From Brachycybe producta (lineage: Eukaryota; Arthropoda; Diplopoda; Playtdesmida; Andrognathidae), in contig JAUPFP010000015.1 in assembly GCA_036925085.1 (NCBI GenBank), positions 2,007,001-2,071,000 on the forward strand: a stretch of DNA of 64,000 bases. The letters run 5' to 3'. The position numbers and the translations under genes were made by a program. This document shows, piece after piece, positions 15,851 to 28,610 of the stretch. Within the stretch, counting starts at the first letter, position 1, and the number at the start of each line of letters is the position of its first letter. The notes below the pieces were generated by a model. It worked only from the letters and a program-made list of their open reading frames with translations, ran no database searches and was not told the origin of the DNA.

Positions 15851-17770
15851 GGATAGTGAATTTGATTATCCGCGGATAACGGATATCAGGTTTTATTTTT
15901 ATGTCGGATAACGGATAATCTGTTCGGATAATAAACTTAAAATTGAGCCCTGAGCTTCTCTACTTGACAAAAACAAAAGTTTTATAACCTAAACCTGAAA
16001 CACTGAAACTTGCCATTTTCAGGACTCAAGTTGTACCAAATAATATTGTTTTCATTCTTTTACGACACGATGTTATTTTCAAATTCATTCCATCAAAGTC
16101 AAAAATAGGTTGCTTTTTTATTATTGAAAAGTGGGAGTGGATATTTATTTAGATAAAAACAGATCTATAAAACTTTCTATTACTTTCTGTGACAACAATC
16201 AACTATAGCCCGGATTGACCTATAGGTTCAAGTGAGAACAATATGAATAATAAAAATCATTTAAATCATCCGAGACTGTATAACTTTGGAGATTGTCCAG
16301 CAAATAAGTAGGGTACTTAAGCCATGGGTGCATTTGAGAACATCTAGAGGTGTCATTAAGGCAATGCAAAATTGATCACCGGTTACCTATACCAGTGATA
16401 CTCTAAGCTCTGACCTAAAACAATGGTAAAACGTTTACCCCTATAAAGTGTCAATCACACTGAATACTTTTTCAAGCAATATTTAGTGCCAAGTAATTAA
16501 TAATCAAATATTGATGTGAATGGATGTCTATGTAAGTGTTTGTAAGTGTGCAAACTAGTTGCTGCATTTATTTTCAGTGGGACTTTGGCTTGCTTAACTA
16601 TACTGTATGCTAGAAACACCAAACAAATAATAAACAAAGATCAACTAGATGTTTTCATAACATAGACCTCCATTGTTAGCTATCATTTCTAAAAGAAACA
16701 CAATACAATTATTATGGTTAGTTCATTTACACGAATTGTACAACACAGTGCTGGGCATTTCATGTTTCATTCTTAGTAGCATGTAATGCCCATAAAAATC
16801 AATATAAATTATCAATTAAATTGTCAACAAAGCAAATAGGAATTTAAATTGCAACCCAAATGAAACTCCTTGATTTCTATGTAGAACAATAACTAAACTG
16901 AGCAAGGGCTAATTTTAATGACATGCACAGTGTCCGAGAAAGATGTTACAGACTACAGAAATTATTAATATTAACTTCACATATATAAATACTAAACAAG
17001 CGCAAAGAATTTTTTGGAATTCTCACTGTCAGAGCATCTATAGAAACACGTCCACCACGCCCACTCTGCATTGGCCTAATTTGCGAATCGCGCTTTGCAC
17101 ACAGGAAATGTAGACATTCTTGTCTTGCATATTTCACTGGGAATGGTATTGCAAACAACATTTCTATTGTCCTTTTTCCAGTTTGCTTGCAATGAATTTT
17201 CAAAGTTGCATTGTCATGAACATCTATATAGAAAACATCTCAACTAAGCCCGCTCTGAACGGTGTGCTCCAGGTGGGATGGTTCCCACTGGGACGATTGC
17301 AACCTTGACGACGTTATGGGTTGGAGGTGGAGGCTAGCAGTAACGTGGACAAATCGATTTTTTTTCTTCTCTCTTTTCGTACGGTTTAGTGTCTTTTGGT
17401 GGAGAATGTTAATTAGGTTCTGCGTGCAGCAGGTGCGCAAATAACGCCAAATAACATTTAGACTGCTTATATATTATTTTTCTTTGAAATGTTTGGGTCG
17501 CCAACCGCCTGTTTAACCGCTCATTTGTTTATGCTTTTTTGGTTGCCTCTACACGTCACTGCTAGCCTCCAACACCAACCCATGGCGTCGCCATTTTTGC
17601 AATCGTCCCAACAGGATAAAGCCCTCTGAAAATATCTCAGGGCTCCATTTTAAGTTTCTTATCCGAACGAATAACCGTTATCCAAAAGAAAAAGAAAAAC
17701 GAATAACCGTTATCCAAAAGAAAAAGAAAAACGGATATCCGTTATCCACGAATAGTAAAATTCACTATCC
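15851..17770. mobile_element. ~1.9-kb element with 105-135-bp terminal inverted repeats
   Basis: The left terminus (15851-15954) runs GGATAGTGAATTTGATTATC, GGATAACGGATATC, TTCGGATAATAAACTTAAAA to GAGCCCTGAG. The right (17636-17770) is its reverse complement, lengthened by a 32-bp tandem duplication (ATAACCGTTATCCAAAAGAA motif at 17668-17732). The 1.7-kb interior has no transposase-like ORF. A separate MITE is nested at 17289-17610. A solo terminus lies at 35345-35458. Confidence 0.65.
17289..17610. mobile_element. MITE nested in the 15851-17770 element
   Basis: TIR TGGGACGATTGCAA on the left and its complement TTGCAATCGTCCCA on the right. Farther in, ATGGGTTGGAGGTGGAGGCT and AGCAGTAACGTGGAC pair with AGCCTCCAACACCAACCCAT and GTCACTGCT on the right. 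No ORF. Confidence 0.7.
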
Positions 17771-19222
17771 GAGACATCATTAGTTCCAACATAGAAAAAA
17801 GCATGTCCAAGGAACACTTCTAAGTGTCATGGTTGTTTGCTTAATTTATACCTATAATATTTACTATATAGATAAATATCTTTCAAAATAAAAGCCATGT
17901 AAAGTTATTTTGAAATGACATAAGTTACACCTGGCTGCCTACAAATAACTCAATCAGAAGAAGAAAAAAACAGGTGCAAAAGCTCAAGAAGAAAACGATC
18001 AAGAATAGTTATATAATGAGGGCTGCCTTTTAGAGAAAGCGAAAAAATACAATTGGCAAGCATAACCAAAGGATTAAAAAATCATATCATGGTCCTAAAT
18101 GTTATGTACTGTTCAAAAACAAATACAGAGTGAGCAAAAACTAACTGTTTATGTAACTAGGGCTCGTCCAATACTATCCGTTTGCTGATAGTGTCTTATC
18201 CAAAGTATGTAGAGTATAAAGTAGGCCACACCCCATTACATGAAACGTCACAAACCCCAGAAGATCCAACAATGAGATCTGTTTCTTCCATAGAATAACA
18301 TGGAAGACAATAGGTTCACTAATTAAATCATAACTTTATAGTTAGATATACAATTAAGAATTGCTTTAAAGTGCATTAGAAACTAAAAGAGTTTGAGTAT
18401 CACGTAAGGATAATTATATTAAGATATCTCTTAAAATAAACTGTATATTAAATTTTAGATCTTTAAGAAATTTCTACTTTGTTTTCATGCGTTTTCCATT
18501 TTCTAACGTATTAAGGGCACTGCAAAAATTAACATTAATTATTATCGTGATTTAAATCACATTGATATTAATTTAAATCGAATTTGATTTAAATTAATCC
18601 ACTCCGTTTAAGAAGCATTTAATTTAAGAAAACAATAAATACGAAATTGGAATGTTAAATATTAAATTATAATTTCAAAATTAAATGCTTATAAAATAGC
18701 TTATAAAATTAATAAGAAGCATTTTTAAGTTTAACATTTACAACTAATTCTCATTGTATCTTAACAGCTGAAATCCAAACTACATTTAAGCTTCTTATAA
18801 ATATTTTTATATTAAAAAGAAAAATGATTAAATTTTCTTTCACCTTAAACATTAACAGACTGAATATATTGATAAGTTCTTTAAGGTTGCATTAATTATC
18901 TATTTTTTTTCTAAAATTGCCACATTAATTAAAAAAAAGTATCAACATAATTGGCATTGATTATGAAATGCCAAAGACAAAATTATAATATCTGCGCCAA
19001 TATAAAATTTAAAATGGTGAAATGTGAAGTTTAGAATCAAACAACAACACTAATATTGTAACTTATAATGTCAGGAAAACAAATTATCTTTCATCCTGCA
19101 CCCTGTACATCCTCGTTCTTTCCATGTTATTGCAATACACGTGGCGCCATCTAGTAACAGTATCTTGCAACACTTAAAATTATTTTCTTCCTGTATGTAG
19201 AGACCCTAAATGTAATAAAAAC
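17771..19222. other. Non-coding, very AT-rich
   Basis: Contains a small ATTTAAATC-type dyad cluster at 18540-18600. Nothing else recognised. Confidence 0.55.
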
Positions 19223-19449
19223 AATTGAAGATATAAGTGGATGAAGGTGTTATGTTACAAAATCAAAGTTTTGAGTAAATTAAGGTCAAAGTTTTTTATG
19301 CTAATTGTTTTCAGTTTTAAGTCAACCCATCTTCCTTTATCAATTGATAAATCTTGAGTGTCATTGAATTTCTAAGATTTTCAATGGGTAAAAAATGGAT
19401 AAAACGGGTACCAATAACACCTTCATCCACTCATATGTCTTCAATTACT
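19223..19449. mobile_element. Short inverted-repeat MITE
   Basis: AATTGAAGATATAAGTGGAT GAAGGTGTTAT at the left pairs with AATAACACCTTCATCC, ACTCATATGTCTTCAATTA at the right (about 28 of 30 bp). The interior is AT-rich with no ORF. Confidence 0.65.
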
Positions 19450-19479
19450 AAAATAAAAAGAAACTCAGGCGTTCAACTC

Positions 19480-19750
19480 GATAAATTGGAATGGCGTTTA
19501 GAAACTAGAAGAGTAATTTCAATCTTGTAAGGGTGTTTTTATCTCAGTATCTTCAAAAGCAAGCTTGAAACGTTCAGTTACCAGACTTTTGCCTCAAATT
19601 GAAATAAAAAGGACAAAATATTGAGAAATTATAAAATACCCCATAAAAAGTTAAAATTTAAATTATGAAAAGATACCAACATGAATATGAATAGTTATAA
19701 TTAATTCAACTACCCTTCTACTTTCTAAAATACTTTCAATTTCTTCTTAA
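19480..19750. mobile_element. Inverted-repeat MITE, intergenic copy of the NRF-intron family
   Basis: Left arm TTTAGAAACTAGAAGAGTAA, right arm CTTCTACTTTCTAAAATAC followed by TTTCAATTTCTTCTTA. The same word order as in the three NRF-intron copies. A partial right arm also lies near 8958-9022 (ATCAACATGAAAATAC, then TTAGTTTCTAAAC). Confidence 0.5.
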
Positions 19751-19869
19751 TCTTATAGAAAAAGCCAAAGTAAAAGTCTAGAGATTTTACATAAAACGAG
19801 CATAAACCGCTTTAAACGATTTTTTTAACCTAACATAAGCATACATTGTGCCATGTAACTAATAACTAG

Positions 19870-20035
19870 GTGAAAATTTGAACCTTTTGAAAATTTCATC
19901 TGATGAAAAATTTACATGGTTTCCGCCCATTCACTGTTATAAGAGGGGACCATGTTTCTTCTGATTTTCACAAGTTGGAATTTTCAAAAAGTTGAAATTT
20001 TCACCCCAGTGGAAACAAGGCCTTATGAACATTGT
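19870..20035. repeat. Degenerate foldback with GAAAATTT words
   Basis: AGGTGAAAATTTGAACCTTT on the left and AAAAGTTGAAATTTTCACCCC on the right are inverted and enclose GGACCATG/CATGGTT words. The right flank CAGTGGAAACAAGGCCTT resembles the ends of the other TTTCCACT-type elements (25422, 57436). Confidence 0.45.
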
Positions 20036-23000
20036 CAATATTATCCATTAAATGATTTCAAATTTAATTTCATCTATAAAATTTTTATTCACATAACTTC
20101 ACCCGTCCTATAGATCTCTTGTGTCCTACTGCAATTTCTGCAACCGCAAAATAGTCCGACCAATGTCTCAGAAAAACTCAAGTTACACCCTGTAGCTTGT
20201 CAGATTGTACCCGCCCACTGCCATTTAACCCCTTATTTCTGGCACATTCAAAACTTCAACCCTTTTGCAAACTTTAAAAAAAAATCCAAGCAGTTTTTTT
20301 TTCTCTTCTTCTTCAAAATGAATACAAGTAGGGTTCCCATTTCACTTATTTTAAAAAATCTTTGCACAACGTGTAACTTACACAATAAAATGCAAAGATG
20401 CACGGACAACTATATACTTTTAAAGAAAAGAAAAGAAAGGAGAGAGAAAAAAAAAGTTACAAAAAGGAAGCAGCTCGAATTGTAACAAACATGACCCAGA
20501 ATGCACCAACATGCAAACCAGGTCCCCCGGATATAATCCAAAACTAACTGCAGACACGCATAAGTGAGCCCCTATTGTTCCCTCCCTTGTATTTTACTGT
20601 TGGAAACGTCATTTCCTGTACATTCATTCTATTCGTCCTCAAACAACAAAACCTTCAGGAGTAAAAAAAAAATATTTTTTGTTCACTTTTTTCTGTGATC
20701 CAACTTCTCTTATTCCTTTTATTCCCTTGTCTTCCCAAATAAGTCGAAGATAAGAAAGGGTTACCTTAGATTTGGCTACGCATTTCAAACAAGGTGTGGG
20801 AACAAAGGTAAAAAAGGGGACATTGAAAACGAAGGGGCTGGACTGAGGATTAATGGAGCCCAAGAATAGAAAGATTCAAGAAGAAAAGGGTTAGAATCTC
20901 CTCTTTTTCTTACATCATTCGGGCCTTTTACCTAGTGGTACCTAGACTAAAAAGGACAATGGTTGACATAAAGGTTTAAAGCAAAATATCGTTTGTTTGG
21001 AAGGAATTGTATCAGGGAAGAACTCAACTCGCTAGATTCCTTATATAATATAAGACCACTATACTCCTCCCACCAAACCTAACATACACTCAACTGCTGG
21101 ATCACAGAATTTAAAAAAAAGGTTAGGTCTACATCAAATTTCGTTTGTGCATGCTTTTCAAAATTTTTTTACACAAAAAAAATGCAAAGACTTGGGTGGT
21201 TCAGGTGTTGGTCGGTCGAAACTGACCATTGCAACGACAAAATGTTATTATAAATGCAGCAGCTGCTGCTGCTGTATGATTTCAGAGAATGATGTTTAGC
21301 TCGTCTTCATTTTACAGCAGAGCAACAGGTAGTCTAGTGCACCCTCCCCCATCAAGTAATGCATCAGTAAAGCAAAGTAGCTTTCTATTCATCTACACAC
21401 AATGCAATAACTGAAGATAATTTTTTTAAAATTGTTTTTATTGTACACATTAGCCCTACAGCTACACATGCACAGTATAGAAGGTGACTTTAAATGGCTG
21501 CTACATTGCTTTATTGTGCATTTTGTTTCATCATTTTTGTTTAACATCGCAATACTAGAAATTACTAGAAATTGACATGTACGTAACCATAACCATTGAA
21601 AAACAATTATACAGAACTAAAAGCTGGAAATGTTGCAAAGCTAATTTTACTCTCTTTCCAATGCAATCATTCTCTTCCTTAGATTGTACTTGGGGTTAGG
21701 AAGATCTCAATTTGTTGATATCTGAATTTTGTCTAAATTATAACCATTTATAATTAACACATGGCTCTCGAGTTGACGTATTAAGTTGAATTGAATTGAA
21801 CTGCAAACCAACCAACCTGCTAGTGAATCTGCAAAATTCAATACCTAAAAGGTATTGAATTTTGCAGATTAACTAACAATTTGGTAGTTTTGCAAACTGC
21901 CTAGGCAATCTGCAGATTGACTGATTCCGCAGATTGACAGTAACAAAGTCATATTTAAGGTACAATGTGCCAAATTGTAAATAAACCGAATTTAATAAGA
22001 CAAAAGGTGTTTTTATTCTAACAAAGACTCGCAAAAGATAAACATTCTTATGAGCTTATGAAGCACATTTACAAAAAAAATACTTTGCAAGCAGCCTATG
22101 GCAGAGGGACCTTAAGATCCAAGTGCTGCAAGATACATTGTCAATATATAACAACTACAACAAAAAATAACCTGCATTGCAAATATATAAAAATAATATA
22201 AATGCAGTTATAAAAATTTAAACCCACAATTTATTAACAACATCATCACTAGCTCGTTTAGGAAAAGCATTCCACATGACGCACAATTGTAATAGTTCGT
22301 TAACGTTTTTAAGTTGCCAACGCACTGTTCAATCTCTGTTTAGTCTCTTGTTTTGTAGAAACACTTAAGTTGCATAGGTGCTTCCAGTTTTAGTTCAATG
22401 CGGTATGACCATTGACCATGCAAAAATTCACATTTGTGTCGGGAGGTCAACATTTTTTTTTAAAGTTAGAAAATCGGAATGTAATAATCAATTCAGCCAA
22501 TTGCATTGGAAGTGCAGAAATCGAAAAAAAAAGAAACGATTAATTGTCAAAAAATAATCGAATAATCCGCACGTCACCTATTTTGAATCAACAGTTATTT
22601 TTTTCTTTTCATATAATTCCTGTAAACTGCATCAGGATTGCAATTGGAAGATCCAGTTCGCAATCACTTTACCCCCTTTTTGGTCGTAGAAAAATGACTC
22701 CCTTGCATATGCCGGTATAGAAAAAATAAGAGAAAAATAAACTCTTAAATAATAAAAAAGTGTTGTTATTCTGGCCCTTGTTTGCCAGGAAGTTGGACAA
22801 CGGACTCATAAAACATAATACACTTCATTGCTATTGGTCATGTTTTTTCTTGTTGTTGTTCAATTCTACCTTCCTTATATGCCATATATGAATAACAAAA
22901 GAAAAAGCTCAATACTTCATATATGCTTTTTTCTCCTATTGTCATTTCGTTCCTTTCTTAACCCTTTCTGTGTTCCAAATGAAAAATTCGTGTGAATCTA

Positions 23001-23425
23001 CTACCATGTATGTATGTATGTATGCATACTGTCACTGAAGAGAAAAATGATGCTCACAAACAGTTAAAAGAAAGATGAATCGAAACTAGAAGAATTCATA
23101 ACCCCCCAAAAAACAGTCCAATAACAATACAGAATAAATGAAAGTTCGAAGAAGAGTAAAAAAAAATAGAATACAAAGAATGGTCTAGTACTGTAGTACA
23201 CACACAGCCCAAACAAAGCTCTGAATCTATATTCAAGAAGGGGTTTAGAAGTTTTCCCTTTTTTTATTTAAAAAAAGAAGACTCGAACACAACGGGTACG
23301 ACACAACTCACTACGTGATCCCTCTTAAATTGGTCACTAGTGTTTACTTTTGTACAACCAAATCTGAGTTGCACAAAAATAAAATTAATCTTCATTGAAT
23401 TAACAACATACAGTACTAATTAGAT
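20036..23425. other. Non-coding stretch
   Basis: Holds A/T homopolymers, a GCAGCTGCTGCTGCTG patch near 21259 and an inverted pair at 21830-21880 (AAAATTCAATACCT / AGGTATTGAATTTT, perfect over 14 bp). No gene recognised. Confidence 0.5.
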
Positions 23426-23740
23426 GTGGGACGAATCCGAAAAGGTTCTCGAATCCCTCGAATCTCTCGAATCTCTGGAATCCTTCATATAAGAATCCTA
23501 TATTATTCATTAAGAAAATACAAATAAATGAAATAATATTAAATATTAAACTATTATTAATAAAAAAAAATTAAGTGTGGCACACTAGGTGATATTAGTG
23601 ATCCTCCGGGTACTTCACCGAAATTGCAATAATCGCCGTTTTTTGTTAGTGAACGGCTCCAATTTTGGAAGTCAATGGAGTTAAAACTAATTTTACCAAA
23701 GTTTTAACAGTTTTTTTTAAAGGTTAGGATTCGAAAGATT
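23426..23740. repeat. Dispersed repeat, copy without minisatellite
   Basis: Starts GTGGGACGAATCCGAAAAGG TTCTCGAATCC, continues CTTCATATAAGAATCCTATA, TGTGGCACACTAGGTGAT and ACCGAAATTGCAATAA, and ends in AGGTTAGGATTCGAAAG. The copy at 42382-43172 has the same order of blocks. Confidence 0.75.
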
Positions 23741-26700
23741 CGAAAGACGAAAAAAGCGCAAAGATAATAATAAGATTTCTTGGCTTGAATTTGATAATAA
23801 CAATGTTTTTTTTGTGAAAAACTTTGATTAAATTAATTCTTAAGAAATTTTTTTAATTGGCTGACATTTCGAACTACAGCTGTAGTATGGGTCATCTTCA
23901 GAGCAACAATTATACATAAAGATTCAGATGAAAGCATCATTCATTATTCATCATATTCTTTACAAAATTCCAATTTCTTGAAAAGACAAACATGTGTGTC
24001 TGTGTATGAATGTTTTCTTGTTGAAATATTCTGGTTGCCTTCAATTCCTAACAACCCCTTTTTGCGCTTGTTGCTCGTTTGAAGCCGCTCGCAATAAGTG
24101 CTCAAAAACTAACAACTAACTGAACGCATAGCTCGCAATTCAGGTGGCGCTATCTATTGCCAAAAATGACCTTTTAATTCTTCTATTTCTTTATATTTGG
24201 CGTTCAGAAGCAAAGCACCTCAAATTTGCTCCAGCAGTTTCAAAAATGCTACATAAACGAAGCGAGACCAAAAAATATTCAAATAATATCTTATTAAGTA
24301 GTGGCATGGCATTGGTTGCAACTAGCGCCGTTTTTCGGCATTGTGGCGCCCAGTGCAAAACATTTAGTGGCCCATACACCTAAAAACGCTCCTGATTGCA
24401 ACAATCTAAACACAACAATACAAAACAGAACATTTACCAATAATTTTCCACAACGTACATAAAAATCTTGCAAGCTAGAAGTCTATATGTGACATTTCCA
24501 CGACAACGTCTCGAGGAATGCGAATCCAGCTTTAAATACCATTTATCCCTATCCATAAAGCAGGCACTACAATGTTTTATAGGAAATAGCGGTTCATGCA
24601 TGCAGTGTGAGAGAGAGAGAGAGTTTGACAAATTTCCTCAAAGTAGGCCCCAGAATTTTCCTTAAAAAGTTGCACAATCAATCTGACTGATGATGACGTG
24701 CTTCAGTGAACAATGAATGAGATACTTCTCTATACTTGAGCAGTATTCTTTGTATCATCGATGACAATGACACAACAGGAGGGAATCGCCCACCGTATCC
24801 CCCCACCCCACCTTTACCCACATCATCTTCAATCGAAATCCCTAGGAAAAAAAAAACTTTAAAAAATCTTAGAAATTAAAGACTAAAAAACCCAGAGGAT
24901 TAAGAATGAGACCCCCTCTTTTATAGATAAAAAATAATCATAAAAAAAATCCAACAGACAACAGGAACTTGTATGTGAAAGTAAATCCACCCACCAGCCG
25001 CCCTTCTTCCTCTCTCTCCCCGAATAAAAGTCAGAATGATTAAAGATTTTTAAAGCCAATGGATCAAATGATATGAATTGGCTTCAACTTAAGTTGAAGG
25101 AAGAAAAATAAAAAAATAGAGGAGGGATTGATAAAGATCAACGTAGGCCTATTTACAATAAATGGGGATTTCACTGCTTTTCAATTGATGTCAATTTTAA
25201 TATCGACAATTAATTGTGCAGGGAAATTTATTCATAACAACCATTCTTTTTTGTAAAGAACTTATTACATTAATGAAGTGAATGTTTCGAGTCAACAAGA
25301 TAATTGTAAAAATAAAAACTACACAAACGTTTTATGAAATTTTGTATTTTCAAAACTAACAAACATCTAATCCTCAGTTAAAAATTAATAATTATGAAAT
25401 CATTTTGACTCATTATGCTTGGTTTCCATTAGAAAAAAATAAGAGAAGCAAAAAAACGAATTTTTATTGGGTTCATTTTTAAAGGATGCCATATGGAACC
25501 TAACGGAAGCGGAACACTTGGTGTTTTTAGGTCCTCGACTTGCACAATGAAATTCACTTCCAAGAGGAAGTTTTTAGGAGCAGAAAACCTTTAGTGTTTC
25601 CTTACAGCATGTGATCATATCCACTATTTTCCATGTAGTCATAACCATTTGGTCACAATGTTTACCAATAAACTATCTTGCATGGAAGCTCTATATTAAA
25701 CGTATTATTTACGTCAAAGGCCATGCAAATGTTAAGGTTTATTCAGCATGTTTTAATAGTATATATACTATATATAAGGGTCGTTTTTGGAAATAGCTGT
25801 TATCAACAGAATTTCCTCTTGCTTAATTATACTATGCAAATTTGCGCCATTATCAATTTAAGAAAAGTACCAGCAGATGGAACCAGCATCTCTATTAATA
25901 CGCATTTCTATTTCTAAACAAATTGCGATTAGGATGATGCACTACCTGGCATAGCTGTTTAACATGTGTGCGTTACATTTTCAATTACATTCTCTCTTTT
26001 CACTGACAGTTACTTTGAAAACGTAATTTAAAGTGCAATGAGCACTCAACTATATTGTCCATACAATATTACTTTTACAAAATCTACTTATGATTCCATC
26101 TATTTTTGTTTAAAAAAAAACTACGTTTGAAAATTGCCTACATGCCTACTACTTGCCTACTGCAGTTCGTTTCTAATTGTCTATCGAAATTAGCACGTTG
26201 GCTACTTTCAGAATTTTATATAGTTGCAACAATCTCTGCAATACAAAAAATAAGACTTCTGTCCTTCTCTAAAGCAGAAGACAAATTCGTTCGAAGTAGT
26301 CTTGTGTACAGTTGCATTAAACTTTACAACAACTTGTTAGTAGTGTCACCCCAGCTAAATTTGGGATACGTGGTCTACTTTTTCTTCAATAAGATTTGTT
26401 TCAGGAATAATTTCTCCACTGTATCTAAGTAAACAAATCAACAAGCCCATTACCAATCCAAAGGAATCATTGGAAAGAAACAAATATTTTGTCAAACAAG
26501 ACTTACTTTACCATAAAATAGTAATGACCCAATAGTATCAATAAATTACTCTTGATACTGGTAATTTTGCCCGCAATCACTTCTACCTCAGTCCTAACCT
26601 ACATATGCTAACGATAATTTTATAATAACAGCATTATGAAATCGGATGCATGGACATGTAATTCATTTTGTGCAGTCATTACAACATTTTATCATTCCAA

Positions 26701-28300
26701 GAGACCCTATTTTCTTTCTGAACAGTACAACACACACAAGCAGGTAATTGTCATGTAAATTTATGCATGGCAGAAAGTGAAAAAAAAATGCATGCCATCA
26801 GTGAAACCTGCAAAATGCCAACTGCGATTTGCCATGATGGATGAAGCAAATGGTGGTGCCTTTTGTGGTGTTGGCAAAACCTAAAGTCTACGCGGTTTTT
26901 AAGGCTACTTCCCATGACGGTAACAATTGCTTACAGCCCTCCACCCCCCTTCCAATGAAAAAAGTAAATATGAGCGAGCGAGCGAGAGAGAGAAAGAGAG
27001 AGAGAGAGGAAAAACCACACGTATAAGTAAAACGAATGAAGGGAGGGGGTGGAGAGAGATTTACCAACTAAAAAAGGGATTGTCCACTATAGAAAACGCA
27101 GTGCTGGTCACTCAGTCGAAGCTTCCGTTTACTCAATGGTCAAGAGATTCAATGGACAATGAGACCAGTAAATTTCAATGGCAACAAAGGGTTTATACAA
27201 TGTCATGCTTCTTATATAGTTTCTTCCTTCATCTGCATAACAAAAACGAGAAGAAGAAAAAATGGTGAATGCAGTGCTTTTGTATTGGGAACTGGATGTC
27301 CAGTGGTCACTACCAAAAGCCTGTTATCTTGGTGTTCATAAATTATATATACCACTATCCTTATACCTGGATTTAAATAGCATTTGACAATTTGCATAAG
27401 AGGTCACATGTGGGAGTAAAGTAGGAGATGCAGTAGATCAAGAGAGTAAAAGGAGCAAGGAGGCCTCATTCAGGGACTCTAAAAGGTGCTCTCTTTATGG
27501 CGCGAAATGTGAATCACCTTTCATTGTGCACTTCAAACGTCCACCTTTACAGTTAAGTGACAGGTTCCAAAATTAAAGAAGCTGCACAACATGTCACAAG
27601 AGGGCACACAAGTGAAAGAAAAATACAGAAAGAAAATGTCAGCCATGTCTTTTAATGATAGTTGCACTTGACTACTTTAAGTTTAGTTGTTGGTTTACTT
27701 GGTTATGTAACTAATATTCTAACTAAAGGTAGTTTAATTGCAAATATTAAAATGTTGTACATAATCACTTGCATGGAATAAAAAAATGGTGATTTTGATT
27801 GTGGTCTATGCTTCAAGTAGTGTTTACAGCTGTTGAGCTCAACACAAGGGGCGCTCAAATATGAACTATGGCTTACTAAATCTATTAGTTATTGTAATGT
27901 GTTAGCGATGTAATGAATATTGTAACCTTTTACCCAGACCCAATTTATGATATAAAGTTAATTTGAATAGAATGTTGGTTCTAGAACATGGATTTTGGTA
28001 TATAAGGAGCTAATTTTCAATTGTTAGACACTGACTGTGGCTGTTAAATTCAATGCATCTCTAAAATACTATGCATTAAAAGAAACAACAGTTGTTGTTC
28101 ACTGTGTCAAAACTGAGTACAAATGTTTTTGTTCAACATTCGAAATATGACCTAAAAGTAATAGTTGAAACAAATACTATATTGCAAAATAAAGAAATAG
28201 AAAATAATAGGTGTTATTAATAAAATGGAGTACCTGCTCTTTGCTCAGATTTTTGGAGCAGGTGCTCGAGTTGGTATATAAATAAAACACATGAGTAAGA
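23741..28300. other. Non-coding stretch
   Basis: Contains the 25868-25955 element fragment and GA-rich runs near 26975. Open frames here (24144-24383, 26106-26432) have no splice or family support. Confidence 0.5.
25868..25955. mobile_element. Fragment of the 998-1531 inverted-repeat family
   Basis: CAGCAGATGGAACCAGCATC, TCTATTAATACGCATTTCTA and GATGATGCACTACCTGGC match the right arm of the element at 998-1531 in order and orientation. No left arm is present nearby. Confidence 0.55.
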
Positions 28301-28610
28301 TGCACTAACATTCTCACGTCATGATTATGATGAGCAACTTGAGGTTAAGCAACCAAACAGCAATTAGAAACGTCGGGAAACTAGCTACCTCAAGAAGCTA
28401 CCTGAAGAATGTATCATGGAACACAAACAGTTTTTCTTAAAGCTGGAAAATGTTCCTGAAGAACGGCACATGTTACAAAATGGACCTTTGTGAGTTCAAT
28501 TACTTTTAACGTTGGGCAAGCAAATTAGCATGGTATTAGCATTCATTTCAGAAACAAAATATAGGAGAAGAAATTGAAAATGGTTTAGAAACAATAAGAG
28601 TAATTGAATT
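28301..28610 (+). pseudogene. Coding-like stretch with an internal stop (decayed gene or element ORF)
   Basis: One + frame reads DALTFSRHDYDEQLEVKQ, then a TAG near 28370, then KRRETSYLKKLPEECIMEHK and FFLKLENVPEERHMLQNGPL up to TTT|GTGAGT near 28490. After a TTCATTTCAG acceptor near 28551 another open block reads KQNIGEEIENGLETIRVIEL and stops, but its phase does not match the previous donor. Amino-acid use on both sides of the stop is protein-like and acidic/basic. Likely a broken gene or transposon accessory ORF; the family is not identified. Confidence 0.33.

Noticed and set aside
24144..24383. Overlapping open frames on both strands
   Set aside because: No family motif or splice support; a CTCF-like word and a balanced base composition explain their being open.
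26927..27268. 113-codon + strand open frame
   Set aside because: Runs through a GA microsatellite and has no splice sites or recognisable motif.
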